From Colius striatus (Eukaryota > Chordata > Aves > Coliiformes > Coliidae), in NCBI RefSeq assembly GCF_028858725.1, contig NC_084768.1, forward strand, positions 34,068,664 through 34,132,663: a stretch of 64,000 bases of DNA. Direction: 5' to 3'. Under the pieces are notes generated by a model that saw nothing but the letters and a program-made list of their open reading frames with translations, was not told the origin of the DNA and made no database searches. The position numbers and the translations under genes were made by a program. Position 1 is the first letter of the stretch, and each line of letters opens with the position of its first letter. This document shows positions 39,431 through 51,221 of this stretch, one piece after another.

Positions 39431-42400
39431 GTGGGTAACGGCGGGCTCGGGGGGACGGGGCGCGCGCGGCTGCCTCGCGCCGGGCCGTTGAGGGGAGGGG
39501 GCGCGCGCGGCTGCCTCGCGCCGGGCCGTTGGGGAGGGGGCGCGCGCGGCTGCCTCGCGCCGGGCCGTTGGGGACGCTGAGGGGCCGCAGCCGCGTCGGT
39601 GCTGAGGCGCAGTGGCGAATGCCAGGGGCGGCCGTTGCCGCGGCTGCCGGCCCGCAGTGACAAGGAGCGATCTGCGCGATTCCTTTCCCTCGCCTCCAGT
39701 TCGGAGCTGGTTGGAGCGGCAGACAGGCCACGTTCGGAAAACAGTTAGGGTACCGCTGAGTGAAAGACGCGATTTCCAGCGGTTACAGGGGCCGTGCGGC
39801 GCGTTCCTCCCCGGCTTCCTCCGGGCAGTTCCCCAAAGCAGCCCTGGCGCCCGCCGGCCGCCTGCTCCCGCCGCTCCTGCGCGGACGCGCGGCGGCTCCG
39901 CGCTGTCAGTGCGTGGGGCAGCCCCTGGTCTGTGAAGACTTTCTCTTCCCGAAATGAATGAAAGCGGAAACCGGGAGCTGATGCTTTCTGCAGCAGATAA
40001 AGCCAGGGATGATTTCGAGCTACACCGCACTTGTTCTTCAAGCCTTTGTAGCTTCTTCAGAGGTCTTGGATCACAAAGAAAGCGTTAGACAGAACGCTGA
40101 GTAAGTTCACCTCAGCAACCTAGGAGTTGTAGGAGGGAAAATAATTCTCGTGTTTCACACTTCTGCCAGGACACGTTCCTTTAGTAGGACGTTCTTGAGC
40201 CCAGCGGGCAGGACTGAGCTTTTTTGCCCCTCAAAGAATGTTTCCAACGAGCAAGTAACAGCAACTGCTTCATTAGCTAAACAGTGGCTGCAGGGAACCA
40301 GGAATTCCATGTATTGGGACTGATGGCATCCTTCTCTTTCCTGTATTTCAAGGCAATCCGAAGCTACCAACAGCCGTTAATATAACTTGGTCTTCAATTA
40401 ATTTTAAAACTATACTACTGTGGCAACCCAAACCATCAGGTTACTTCTATACAGTAGAAATCCATGGGTAAGTAGATAACACCAAGTTGTGTCCATTAAT
40501 AGCAATTGAAGAAGATGCAAATAGGGTGTGTTTGAATATTTCTGAGACTGAATGTAACAGGAAAAGAGCCCAAACATGAGGATTTATGGAAACTATCAAC
40601 CCAACTACTGTATCCAACCCAGCTTCTTTGTGTCCAAAGAATATTAGATTCAGGCTTCTAGGTTTGCCCACTTCGGAAACAAAAGAATGGAGCTTTAGGT
40701 CATTAGTATTTGAGCTCTGGGGTTCAGTGCAGGCCAGCTGCATCGGAGGCTGGGCCAGGACACGGTGAAGGGGCTGACAATTCAACATGCCATATATTAC
40801 ATAAAACTTCACTTTTTTATGTCTTTCAAGGTGTCTGGGCTGAGTCTCATCGTTCAGTCTTGGGAGGTGTCTGATAATATGAGTCTGCATTTTATTCTAA
40901 TTGGTGAATCATAGCATATGAATAATTTGTCTTGCTGGGTAATACTGAAAATTACCTTTGTTTGTCTACCTCTGTCGAGACTTCCTCTGTCATCATGTTT
41001 TATGCAAGCTATGAAACATTGTGGACATAAAAAGTAGCAATCTTATGTGAAGTGTCTGACCCTCCTTTCAAACTGCACAGAAACTTCCATGAAGTAAATC
41101 CATGCTGTTCTTAGCTCCCGTATTAACTCATAGACCATTATTAAACGTGCCTCAAAGGGAAACTGCATCATCACCTCTCCTACATATTAATGAAAATATG
41201 GTGCTGTAGTCTCCTCTGTCTATAGAAGTTGCAAAGAAATGAGAGCTCTCTCATGACTAATGAATGAAATACCAGTGGAATGGCCTAATATGCTCTTTTA
41301 TTTTTTAAGGGAGTGATTCAATTAATAGACTTCAAAGCCCACACTTGACAGAATAAATTTAATGGAATTTATGATTCTGGAGTTTCTTTCCAGACATTTG
41401 TGCCTGTGAGAAAGTGGAAGTCTGTTTGCCCAAGATTCAGTATAGAATCAAGTGTAGTTCTAATATGGATACACTTCTTTAGACAGGTTGCTGTTGTGGA
41501 TGTAGTGTACTTAAATGTTTGCTTCGTCATCTGGGTACATTTACAGAGTACATTTGTTTGATCACAAAAATAAAATCTCCTCTGCCCCTTTTCAAGGTGT
41601 CTCTAGGACACTGTCACTCACCTGTGAAATCTGGTGAAGTGATAAGGGCGTTCAGATGACTCTCAAGTAAACTTGACCTGCTAGAAGGAAAACTCACTTG
41701 TTAGCTTCCAAACAGTTGTCAATAGCTCTTTCATCCAAGATCACACAATTTTTCTTTTCCTTAGTTGACCAGCAAAACCAGGGAAAAGTATTGAAGCAGT
41801 CATATCCCATCTGGTTTTCCATTCTTTCTTTTTAGGAAGTAAAATGTGAAAGACCACTTTTTTTCCCCCTAGTTTTATTATTATTTTTCAAATAAATGTA
41901 TCTGCTTTTTGTCATTGGAAAAGGTATGGGTCATGTTTTTCGTCATTGTTTTTCTAATTCTTCAGTGAAAATTGCTGCTACTGTCTGGATCTTAGTGGCA
42001 CTTGCACCCACATGGGTGCAAACACAAGAGACATATATGAGGAGGTATTGTTGTCACATTAAACAATTAATATTGGTGTCAACAGATATGACAAGTGGTG
42101 TTTTGCGAGGCAGTAGTTTTCAGATGAATCATGAATAACACTTTCAAAGTGATTTAAGCATCTCAGATTTTAAAGTCAGTTAACTGCCGAAAAAAACAAA
42201 ACCAGAACTAAGTATGCTTTCTATTCAATTAATATAAAAGACTGACTTTGAAATTCATGTAGATGTCCAATAGTATACTTCTAGAATTCATTTGGCTCAT
42301 GTTTGATTTCCTTAATTCCATTTTGAGTTGTGAAACACAGCTGTACAGGACAGTGGTGTTTTGAGGTTTTTCTTTCTCTTTTTTTTAGCCTAGTAAACCT

Positions 42401-44824
42401 GTAAGACTGTTCCACTGGGTGAGGGAAATTTATACAGTTTGGAGGGAAAAAGTTTTTTAATGTATCTAAATATGTAAAAGTTTGGTTGGAAAGTATTGAC
42501 ACGTCTTTCTTCCTCTTTTCAGACAGACATCTGACACCAAAAAAAAATGTATACTGACAAGAGAAACAGAGTGTGATGTTACTGACGCTCTCAGGAATGT
42601 CAGAGAGACCTATACAGCACACATACTATCTGTCATGTCCTCGGGGATGGATAACTTCGAAGAACCACCTTTTTCAGTCTCTGAAAAATTTACACCTTAT
42701 AATCAGAGTAAGTAGGATTGACAATTAAATCTTATCATAAACTTCCCTGCAAGATTGCTTCCATTGACTTAAACAAGGATTAGGTTTGGCCTAAAGGCTT
42801 ATCCTTGGTAGCCATACTGATACTGGACAAGACATTCAGGCATAAAGCTTTCGTTGTAGGGGAGCATGTAAGATTTCAGTTACCATTTGTTTCTCACTGC
42901 AGTGAGCAGACCATTTTATTAACGTTGTGTACTAGATGGAAATATTTGTTAATAATTCAGGATTTCACTGTATTACTTTGGCTCTGTAAACTTCTACTTG
43001 ATTTGAGGAGGGAAGGGAGTAGGGAAAGAAAAAATTGCATGTTGTGTAGAAAAGATGATGCCAGTTTTTTAATTCTAACAATCTTTGTTTAGCCGTTCTT
43101 GGAAAACCAGACATACAGAATTACACACAAATTAGTTCCAAACTGAACGTTGTCTTCCAAGATCCTCTTACACCATACACATTTCCTAACGGAAGCTTTC
43201 AAAGTATTCGAGACATTTTCCAACATGATTTGGAATACAAACTCTATTATTGGAAAGATCAAAGCTCTGGAAAGGTAAGGTCTAACTCCCTTTTACATCT
43301 TCCGTAACTACGTTATAGTTACACAACTTTTGTGCTAATTTAAGAGCTAACTCTTTTGCAGAGAATACTTGCTTGAAATAATTTTTTTCCCTTTACAGAA
43401 AGATGCAACAACCAAGAGCCACGAATTTGAAGTAAGCATTGACAGCACAACGAACTATTGCTTCTACATACAGGGAACCATTCCCTCCCGCAGAGAAAAC
43501 CGTAATGGACAAGAAAGCATGGTGCTTTGTACCAGTGTAGGAAAAAATATCTTAGATGGTAAGTATGTGGTGAAGTTTGTCATAGTCTTTAGCATTCTAA
43601 CAAAAAGACACCTCAATACCAAGTATCTTTTTATACCTCTTTAAATTGCGGTGCCTGTTATAAAATAAACTTTGCTATGTAAGTTAGAGGACAGATTGAT
43701 CGTAGAAATTGATGGGAAGAACTTGCATTAAGCCAGAGTCCACTATCTTTAGCCAGTTGTGGTTGGGTTTAGGGTTTTGCTAGACTGTTTTGATCAGTTT
43801 TAAACTGAGTTGATGACTAGTCACTACGGTTTCAGATGACATCACTAGCCTTCAGCTTTGTTTTTATATTCTGCTCAGATCTTTCCAATAACACGTCCCA
43901 TAGTAAGTGCTTGAAGGATTAGCTCTAAAACATGGGAGTGCTGGAAGTGTACAGGCATTTCCATTGACTTGTAGTTTGAACTAAACTTCATCCGTTATCT
44001 CAAAAGCAGATGGAGAGACTAAGACTTTCTTTACTGCTATGTTACCAGGTCAGAGGTTGGCAGATTAGCCTATTTACTGGTAAATCAACCAATCTGGATA
44101 ACACTTTATTCAATATAAAGTCAGCAATATTTATTACATAGTATCACATTGCTGTGCTGTATCTTTCTTCTCCACCAGACAAGAATATTTGGACTCTTAA
44201 ATTTAAAAGCTCCTCTAAAATTGTGAAAATATCTCTCTCAAATTAATTTTCTTATCTAGATATGTATTTTTGTTTACCTAAATAGTTGAATTCTAGTAAA
44301 TTACAGCTTGAATAGAAATCTCTTCTGTTGGTGTTTTCTAGCTTTTGACCTAGAAAAGAATTCCACTTGGACTTAGTTTCACAGAAATAATGCAGGGGTA
44401 GGGGAAATAGTTTGACATTCTTGTGGTGGTAGTATGGTATTTTAGTGCGCTAACTAAACTAGGTTAAAACCTGGGGTGAAACAGATGACATAATGCTATA
44501 CCGCCATCCAATAAATCTCCGTTAAAATGACTTCAGTTCACACTGAGGTGGTCACTCCACCTGTGACATTGTAAAATACAGAAAGTAATTTTTCAGCTCA
44601 GTGGAGTGGGTTCTAAGAGTTTACAGTCCTGTGACAATTTGGCTTCTGATAACCAGATCTTGGCATTTATTTCCTCCCTCACAGAATATGGACCAGAAGT
44701 CTTTATCATCATAGCAGTGATGGCGATTGCGATCATCGTTCTCACTGTTGTCTTACCAGTGATCCTGTGCAAGCGCAAGAAAACAAAAGCTGTGAGAGAA
44801 AAGGAACCACTTAATGGTGTCTAA
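39370..44824 (+). CDS. F3: Tissue factor (coagulation factor III), complete, six exons
   Basis: Join 39370-39430, 40353-40467, 42523-42707, 43093-43274, 43399-43558, 44685-44824; 843 bases, 280 residues plus stop (human about 295). Tissue factor is the single-pass cell-surface receptor and cofactor of factor VII/VIIa that starts the extrinsic clotting pathway. Residues 1 to about 21 form a signal peptide. Two fibronectin type III domains follow, with disulfide cysteines C68/C76 and C202/C225 at exactly the human spacings (8 and 23). [11 protein letters not shown] (172-182) keeps the paired lysines used for factor X. N-glycosylation sequons are at N30, N130 and N153. A membrane helix (about 240-262) and a short basic tail with one cysteine (C263, likely palmitoylated) close the protein. 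The start has a purine at -3 and is the first ATG after the TATA box. Oddities: the first human WKS motif and all tail serines are missing. Confidence 0.97.
39457..39574 (+). repeat. GC-rich minisatellite in F3 intron 1
   Basis: Three copies of a unit of about 40 bp built on CGCGCGCGGCTGCCTCGCGC and CGGGCCGTTG. Unit starts (CGCGCGCGGC) are at 39461, 39502 and 39541, spacings 41 and 39. It begins about 26 bases after the exon 1 donor. Copy number is likely variable between individuals, and the GC content makes it prone to assembly error. Confidence 0.9.
40353..40467 (+). CDS. F3: F3 exon 2: first half of FNIII domain 1
   Basis: Residues 21-59, including the N30 sequon in VNITW and the segment [12 protein letters not shown] that aligns with human NFKTILEWEPKP (factor VIIa contact lysine retained). 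Acceptor TTTCAAG|GC, donor G|GTAAGT. It enters in phase 1 and leaves in phase 2. Confidence 0.96.
42523..42707 (+). CDS. F3: F3 exon 3: second half of FNIII domain 1
   Basis: Residues 59-121. Holds the first disulfide pair in [13 protein letters not shown] (C68, C76) and ends with EKFTPYNQ. Acceptor TTTTCAG|AC, donor A|GTAAGT. The human WKS motif just before the first cysteine reads TKK here. Confidence 0.96.
43093..43274 (+). CDS. F3: F3 exon 4: first half of FNIII domain 2
   Basis: Residues 121-181, from [12 protein letters not shown] to [10 protein letters not shown]. Contains sequons N130 and N153 and the RDIFQHDL segment corresponding to human RDVFGKDL. Acceptor TGTTTAG|CC, donor G|GTAAGG. 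Confidence 0.96.
43399..43558 (+). CDS. F3: F3 exon 5: second half of FNIII domain 2
   Basis: Residues 182-235. Carries the second disulfide pair, NYCFYIQ (C202) and VLCTSV (C225), and the conserved IPSR phrase. At 160 bases it has the length I recall for human exon 5. Acceptor TTTACAG|AA, donor G|GTAAGT. Confidence 0.96.
44685..44824 (+). CDS. F3: F3 exon 6: membrane helix and tail
   Basis: Residues 235-280. A run of Ile, Val, Ala and Leu (about 240-262) forms the membrane helix, followed by C263, a basic stop-transfer cluster KRKKTK and the end EPLNGV. The tail contains no serine. Acceptor CCCTCACAG|AA; stop TAA. Confidence 0.96.
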
Positions 44825-45762
44825 GGAAAAGTTGTTATGGACACCAGTGGCAATTCTAAAGCAAAAAAATAACAACCCCAAACAAAGAAAACCCAGACAA
44901 CGAGGAAATGGGTAGAGCTTTCTAGCCTCTCTAATATAGGTATTTTGAAGCCCAAACTTTGTGTGGATTCAAAAATCCATCAGTCAGAGAAGAAAAATCC
45001 TGGTATCAGGAAGCCCCCGTGTCACAGAGGCTGGCAGCTGTAGGAGTATTCTAGGGGTCCCGTACAACAGCCTAAACCTGCTCATGTACTCTTCCCAAGC
45101 TCCTTCTGTTGTCCTGTCTGAAACAGGACTCTGAGCTAGATGGACCTTGGACTTTGCCAGGCACAGACATTCTAAAAATATGACCTTACTGAGCCAGAAG
45201 ATTTATGGTACTTGTGAGGGAAAAAATACACTAATTTTGAAAAATATATGTCCTTTAACTAACTAAAAGGACCATTTTTCTGTTTCTATGAAACAAAACC
45301 TGTATTTATCTAACATCTAATGATTTTACATTATTAACTGGTGAAATGATCTGTTAGTTCAGATGTGACAAAGATGCTACTATTTCTCCTGCACTTCTGA
45401 ATAAAATTAACTCTGTTTATCTTTGGATATAGACAATCAAAGGTAAACAAATGGAAACTACTGTACTGACAATTTGTAAGGAACACTCTTGAAGTAGGTA
45501 GCTGCTATCCATCTGGAAAACACATCCAGGTTACACTATACCTAGAGTTATATGGACAGGGTGGTCTGATGATCCCAAGTAAGTGTTAGGACAAATACTT
45601 TGCAGATTTTGAGTCCGTAGTAACTCACTTCATGCAAGCACTGAGTAGGTAGCTGCATTTTGAACGTTATTTTTAATTAAACTGTTGGTGAATGGTTTAT
45701 GTGGCATAGATTCAAATCATCTTGGTGATGGGATTTGGAGATACCTGTGGCTTTGACTATTT

Positions 45763-45817
45763 TAATATTTATTTTATAAAGGAAAATCTAGTTTTTTTAC
45801 TGGTGATCTGTATTTAT
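45763..45817 (+). promoter_or_regulatory. F3: AU-rich element in the F3 3' UTR
   Basis: TTAATATTTATTTTAT at about 45762-45777 and TATTTAT at 45811-45817 near the end of the UTR. Mammalian F3 mRNA is short-lived and carries ATTTA motifs in its 3' UTR, so these probably serve the same decay function. Confidence 0.55.
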
Positions 45818-45843
45818 GGCGCTAATTTATACTTTTCTAGTGA

Positions 45844-45849
45844 AATAAA
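45844..45849 (+). terminator. F3: F3 polyadenylation signal (distal)
   Basis: AATAAA in GTGAAATAAAGGTG, followed within 40 bases by a T-rich stretch. A second canonical signal, AATAAA at 45400-45405, lies upstream. Confidence 0.6.
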
Positions 45850-48800
45850 GGTGACTGGGAAAATAAGACTTTGCTTTCCTTTTTTAAATGAGGCACAGTG
45901 TTCATTCCAGAACTAAAGTTAAAAATCCACTTAGGAAATTTTTCTTGTGACTGCAGTGTAGGCAAACTGCCAGAAGTCCAGACAGGAGTCTGCAAAATAG
46001 ACTACCAGGACATCTGCTATCTGTAAGGATAAAAATATGAGAAGCCACAGCTCATGAACTGATGAAAGGTTTTGAAGAGTCCCAAGTTGCTGTCTGCTTC
46101 ACATGTGAGCAATTACTCAGTGTTTGCATTCACAGCTTCTCATTCTAACAGAGCACCTACCAGATGGGTCTTTGGAGGTGTCACAAAGGAATTCCCATGG
46201 TGGTGCCTATCCTGCTTGTGGTACTAACATCCATTCAAGGCATTATGGGGCCTGGAACACACACATACACAAATAATCAAGAGAATTAGCTGTGTATCTC
46301 AAGGCTTTAAAAGATTTCCATTGCATTCATGAGAAGGAATAACATCAGATAAAATTAATGTCACAATCTATGTATGATTTCCATCCCTACTGTATTATAG
46401 ATATCTTCTTAGCATGGATTAAGAATCCTGTGAATGTGGTTTGTGGGGGTTTCTTTGATTTTTAATTATCTTTTTTACAAGAGAAAGACAAAAAATAGAA
46501 CAAATACCACCACCACCCCTCCTCCAAAAAACCCCCCGTTTGCTTAATATTGTGCAATAAATGCTTAATGTATTTTCTGCTGATACACAGAAAAAGAATC
46601 TTAGAACAGCAATCAAAAATATGAGAGAACTTGTGGGAGTAAGTTTTAAAACATTCCAAAGTTGTCATCATTACTTCCCTTCTCTATGGTGTTCTGCTTC
46701 CTCGGCTTCATTTAGTGCCAAGTGCAGAAAAGGGAAGAGCTCCTGGGAAAAGGAAAGCCTGTAGGATATCACATAGCATTTATTAAACTAGATCCTGCAG
46801 TTGATTGTCATATGCTGTACAGAATGGTATAAATCATGCTTCATTGCTAAGATATTTTTGCTTTGTTCTGAACATGAAGGTTGTGTTTATTAGAAGAAAG
46901 AATGAACACCCACAGAAATGCAAACAACTGCCTTAAATGGTGTGAGTGACCCCACTACTGCACAAGCTCTGGAAACCTGAAGCGCTTCTGTTCCCTAGCT
47001 GCAGTGCGTTATCATCCAACAATGCTGAGTAACCAGGGTCACGGGGCTCTCAGATCCTGTTTCAAAGACGTTTTTTTGCTGTTTGAGGACACAGTTGAGA
47101 AAGGGGCTTTTTACTGCAAACTTCCGTAAGTATTATCCCTTGAGCCTACTCAAAATGTTTTATGCAGAGATTTAACTTTCTCAGAGTATCAGGGTGGGCA
47201 AAAGGAGTTGTTGAAAGAAAGTATTGTCCCTAAGAAGAAAGACTGGATCCTATCCACAACACACATACGGCCGTTTCAGTACTGCACCCATTTAAGACGA
47301 AGCCAACTATCCAGGGAACTGCTGTGAAAAAGGGAAGGCTTTTCCTTCGTACCTAAGTTCTCTGGCTTATCTTCTAAGCAGGTGCCTGTAAGCAAGCATG
47401 TTCTGACTGATGCTCCCAGTTCCCCTTTGCTTCTTGCCATCTGCTGCAGAAAAAGGTTTAGAATAGTATCCAGCTATTTCAAGCAAGTTTGCACAGTTCC
47501 CTGACACAAGTACTTGTGTTCTCTCTTTATGCAGGTGAATGTGGAACACTGCATTCTGTAATAAGCCACTTTCATTTTATCTTCCTGCTTTAAAACCACA
47601 TTCTTCTTCAAGTGATTGAATATAAGCTGATGTTGTTATGCTACTTTTCTGCTAGTCTCAACAGCATTACAGACAGTAAAATTAATGCCATTACTTAAAA
47701 TGAACAACTGTGCAGGACTTCATAAATATATGACAGATATAGCAGCAAACAGCTTAACTAATCTATTTCCAGCAGACTCAGCTTTCCACTGCAAGAGGGC
47801 TGGTGCTGAGAGGCACATAGTGATAAGAATGTGATTATAAGCTTAACTTGGATCACTAGTTATGTGGCAACTCAGGATGAAGAGTTTCTGCATTAAGTGA
47901 AAATAAACAGCTGTGACAGATTACCTTCTTGATTCAGCTTTGTAACATTGATTATTTTGCACATTAATAGTGATTGCTACGTGATTTCAGAACCTCACAA
48001 TACACAGGAACGAGGGACTTTTGACAGTAACAGACACAAGTCAATTGAGTAGCCTTCTAATTATGCGTTATTTATCTGTACTTTCTATCAGCTGTTTGTC
48101 ACTGGGGGAGAGAGAAGACATGGTATTCATGCTTGAGAACGACAGGAAAAATGAAAAAGGACAAGCTGCTAGATAGGACAGAAGCAGGAACTGGCCAACT
48201 GAAAATCTTTCCACAACTATTAGGTGTGGTGCTATTCACTAAGGCATATGCTTTCTCTTGCACAGTATGCCCATTCCCTTAACAAAAATAAGCTGTCACA
48301 GAAAGCTGTCAGTGTGTCCCCTCCAGTGCTCTAGAGCAGGACACTTACAACAGCTCAGAGTGTAACGACCAGGACAGATGTGCTGCAAATCTCTTTTCTA
48401 CCTTATGACGAGAAATGTTCCCACTACTGAGATCCTTTGGCTTCTTCTGGCCCAGGCTCTTATTCAGCCCATATAGCCTATTTCAGTATCCCCCAAGGAC
48501 TAAGAAGGAACATCTTTTCCTGTAAATCCTCAGCCTCTAACTGCACCTGAATTAGGCAAGATTTGCTTCACGGGCAATTTTTTTCCCAGCAAAACCTGTC
48601 AGTAAAGAGACAGCTCTGTTTGACTGCCTCCAGGGCTTTTACACCCAGGTCCTCTCACCTATGTCCAATTGCAGGGATCATGCATGTTTCTCATCTTGTC
48701 AAAATCGGTGCCCTATTAGTGACACACTTCAGTGATTTGCTTCTGTAAGAAGTTCACAACATTTCTGGTCCTTACTTCTCCTGACTCCGTTGCTGATGTT

Positions 48801-50368
48801 TCCATTCCTTTCCCCCATCTCCTACTCATTTCAATTGCCTGTTCTTCCCCCAGAGATATGTGCACTGTCTCTCTCATTACTGCAAGCAGATGGTTAGGAT
48901 CCGATTTAAATGAAAATATAGCACCCAAATAAATATATAACACTTAATCAACAAGCAAGAATTTAGGCAGCATTTCTTTACTCTTTACAGCTTCCCTTGG
49001 TCCCTGTAAGTGGATCAAAACCTTGCAGAACACTGGCTAGCACCACTCTCTGCCTCAGTGCACCTAATCACTGTTAAATATTAATGTTTTTAGTGGCTTG
49101 TATAAACCAGCAATAAAGTTATCAGTCTTAACTCAAATACAGTTCCAGATCTCACTTATCCTCTCTGATGTATCTTCTTCTAATTTTGAAACTTTCTGCC
49201 TTATCACTTTAAGAAATATTTGTATTGCAAAGTACTCAGACATTGTTACGTCCACAAAATTGTTTCATTAAAAGAGGCTTAATTAAAAAACACTTTACTC
49301 TGAACAGAGAAATATTTTACCCATGAGATCACATGTTCTTCAATAATCACAGAACGCAATTAAAAAGCTAGAATAACAAGTGAGATTTTAAAACCTGCTT
49401 CAGTAAAAAGTACTCATCATTCCAGAGGAAAGGGCTGTTGACCGTTGTCTTTATGTTTAAAGAGTACATGCTTAACAGAAAGATTTCCCGCTGCTGCCTT
49501 CATACTTTTACCATCTGTTCACACCAAATACGTCTTCACAGACATATTCATCCTGATTTCTCATCTTTCCACTTTATTCATAACATTTGTTTCAGTAAAG
49601 CATTAACGATGGCACCGCTGCACCCATTACTGCAGTAGGGGAAAAACGAGCAGCACAGGTCTGTCCCTTGTCTGCATCACAACAGCAGCACCACACTTAC
49701 AGCTTGTACTCTGAGAGCCACCTCCAGATGAATTCTGCAACTGCATGTCTGATGTTTCTTGTGCCTAGAAAAGGTGACCCCAAGTGGCAAAAAAGGGCAT
49801 AATAGTATGCTAACTCCAAATTTTACTAAACAGCTCGTACACCGATACCCATATTTGACCAAAATTCGAAGAAGAGCATATGAAATTTATTAGATCTTCT
49901 CTTTCATAATAATGAAGAGCAACAGAGAGCTTGAACAGCTCAATGAGATGTGATAGGAAGGGTGGGAGCAGCACTCTCCTGCTGAACATCATCTTCCACT
50001 CAGTCCAAGCTTCCTTCGGCCAGGCTCTCTGAGTATCTTGGGTTATAACACGCCCTCCCTTGTCCAATTGTCCAGCACTGCTGGAAGCAAGGCTCCAGCT
50101 AACAATCTGGAGGTAGCAGGTAGCAACAAGTACTTATGTACCCATTGTTTGGACTGTTTGCACAATGCTGTTAAAACCTGCACAAACCCCCATTCCCTTC
50201 TGACAAAGTTCTCCTTTAGACTCAGAAGAAGCTCAGAATTAGGAGATTTTTGCACTGAATGTTAAACTTCTTACCAGTTTCTTTCCTCGGTGTGCTTCAA
50301 ACAGAAAGCAGATTTTCTTTTGCTGCCCTTCTAACTCTTAAGAGGAATGGACTGAGAACCTCTTCTGC

Positions 50369-50424
50369 CGGGGAGTTAGACCAGATGATCTCTAAAGGTC
50401 CCTTCCAATCCCTGCCACTCTGTA
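50369..50424 (+). mobile_element. CR1 3'-end relic
   Basis: GGGAGTTAGACCAGATGATC followed by TCTAAAGGTCCCTTCCAATCCCTG, the phrase that precedes the tail in CR1. The tail repeat itself is lost. An old, strongly truncated copy. Confidence 0.8.
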
Positions 50425-51180
50425 TATTTGGTTACGTAGAAGAGTGTCTCCTCAACTGGATACACAGAATGTCTTTCCAGAACAGTATTCTCCAAGCTTT
50501 CTATAATCAAGCTTAAAAAATTAGCTTTGATTTGTGCCAAACTCTAAAGCTATAGGTGGAGTTCTCTATTTCTAGCCAAGAAAACCAATCTTGGCAGTTT
50601 TGGTTTTGTTTAGACAGGACTAACCTCATTTTTTCCAGTTCTGTTCTATTTTGGTGCTGGATTATGTGTGGATGTTGCTTCTTTTCCCAGAATGAGAGAT
50701 GGGTGAGGAACAAGGATGTTGGTTTGTGGACAAGCAGACTGGAGAATGGGTCTGGGCACTACAGCACATGAGCTCCTTTTGCCACTAAAAGCAATTGTAT
50801 TTAATCTTTATGGTTCAGACTTCCCAAAGGTCACCAAGAGAGAGGTTTCTAACCAGTCTGAGAGAGATGGTGATTGTTAAGCCTGATTTGTGAAAGACAC
50901 ACTCCATGGAAGTGGAGGGTCTAAGCTCTCCTTCTCTTCTGTTTTAAATGCCAAGTTGCACTGTTGCATTCATTGCAGGATTACTAGCAACACGTCTTTA
51001 GTTTCCAAAAATCAATCCCCATGGAACTTCACAAGATGTTTAGGTCTATTACTTCTATTTAAATCCTTGATCTGTCATATGTCTGCATTGTTAAAACAAA
51101 ATGCTAATCACATCATCAAGAAACATAAAAAGATATATTTTATGTTCAGATTTATTATTTCAGAGGCACTTAATATCTTG

Positions 51181-51221
51181 CATTTATATAGCGCCATTTC
51201 CTCCTCCAAAACACTTTACAG
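51181..51221 (+). repeat. Possible ancient dispersed repeat fragment
   Basis: ATTTATATAGCGCCATTTC followed by CAAAACACTTTACAG resembles a phrase found in old dispersed repeats of vertebrates. This is recognition from memory only; the family cannot be named here. Confidence 0.3.

Larger units (their letters stand above)
38790..39960 (+). promoter_or_regulatory. CpG-rich promoter region of F3
   Basis: Base composition switches sharply from AT-rich to very GC-rich with many CpG dinucleotides, peaking at about 38.98-39.93 kb and spanning the F3 promoter, exon 1 and the start of intron 1. This is the CpG island pattern of a vertebrate promoter. Long open frames on both strands here are a by-product of high GC and few stops. 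A C-rich Sp1-type box (CCCCGCCTCCC, 39269-39279) lies just before a TATA-like box. Confidence 0.85.
44825..45865 (+). other. F3: F3 3' UTR (inferred)
   Basis: About 1 kb from the stop codon to an AATAAA at 45844-45849. An earlier AATAAA at 45400-45405 could give a shorter message. The length agrees with the roughly 1 kb 3' UTR of mammalian F3. Confidence 0.65.

Noticed and set aside
39317-40030. Long - strand open frames (up to 237 codons) over F3 exon 1 and intron 1
   Set aside because: They lie in the CpG island and read the minisatellite as Pro, Arg and Ala repeats. High GC leaves few stops; there is no family resemblance.
42281-42622. 113-codon - strand frame over F3 exon 3
   Set aside because: It overlaps a well-supported F3 exon and has no recognisable features.
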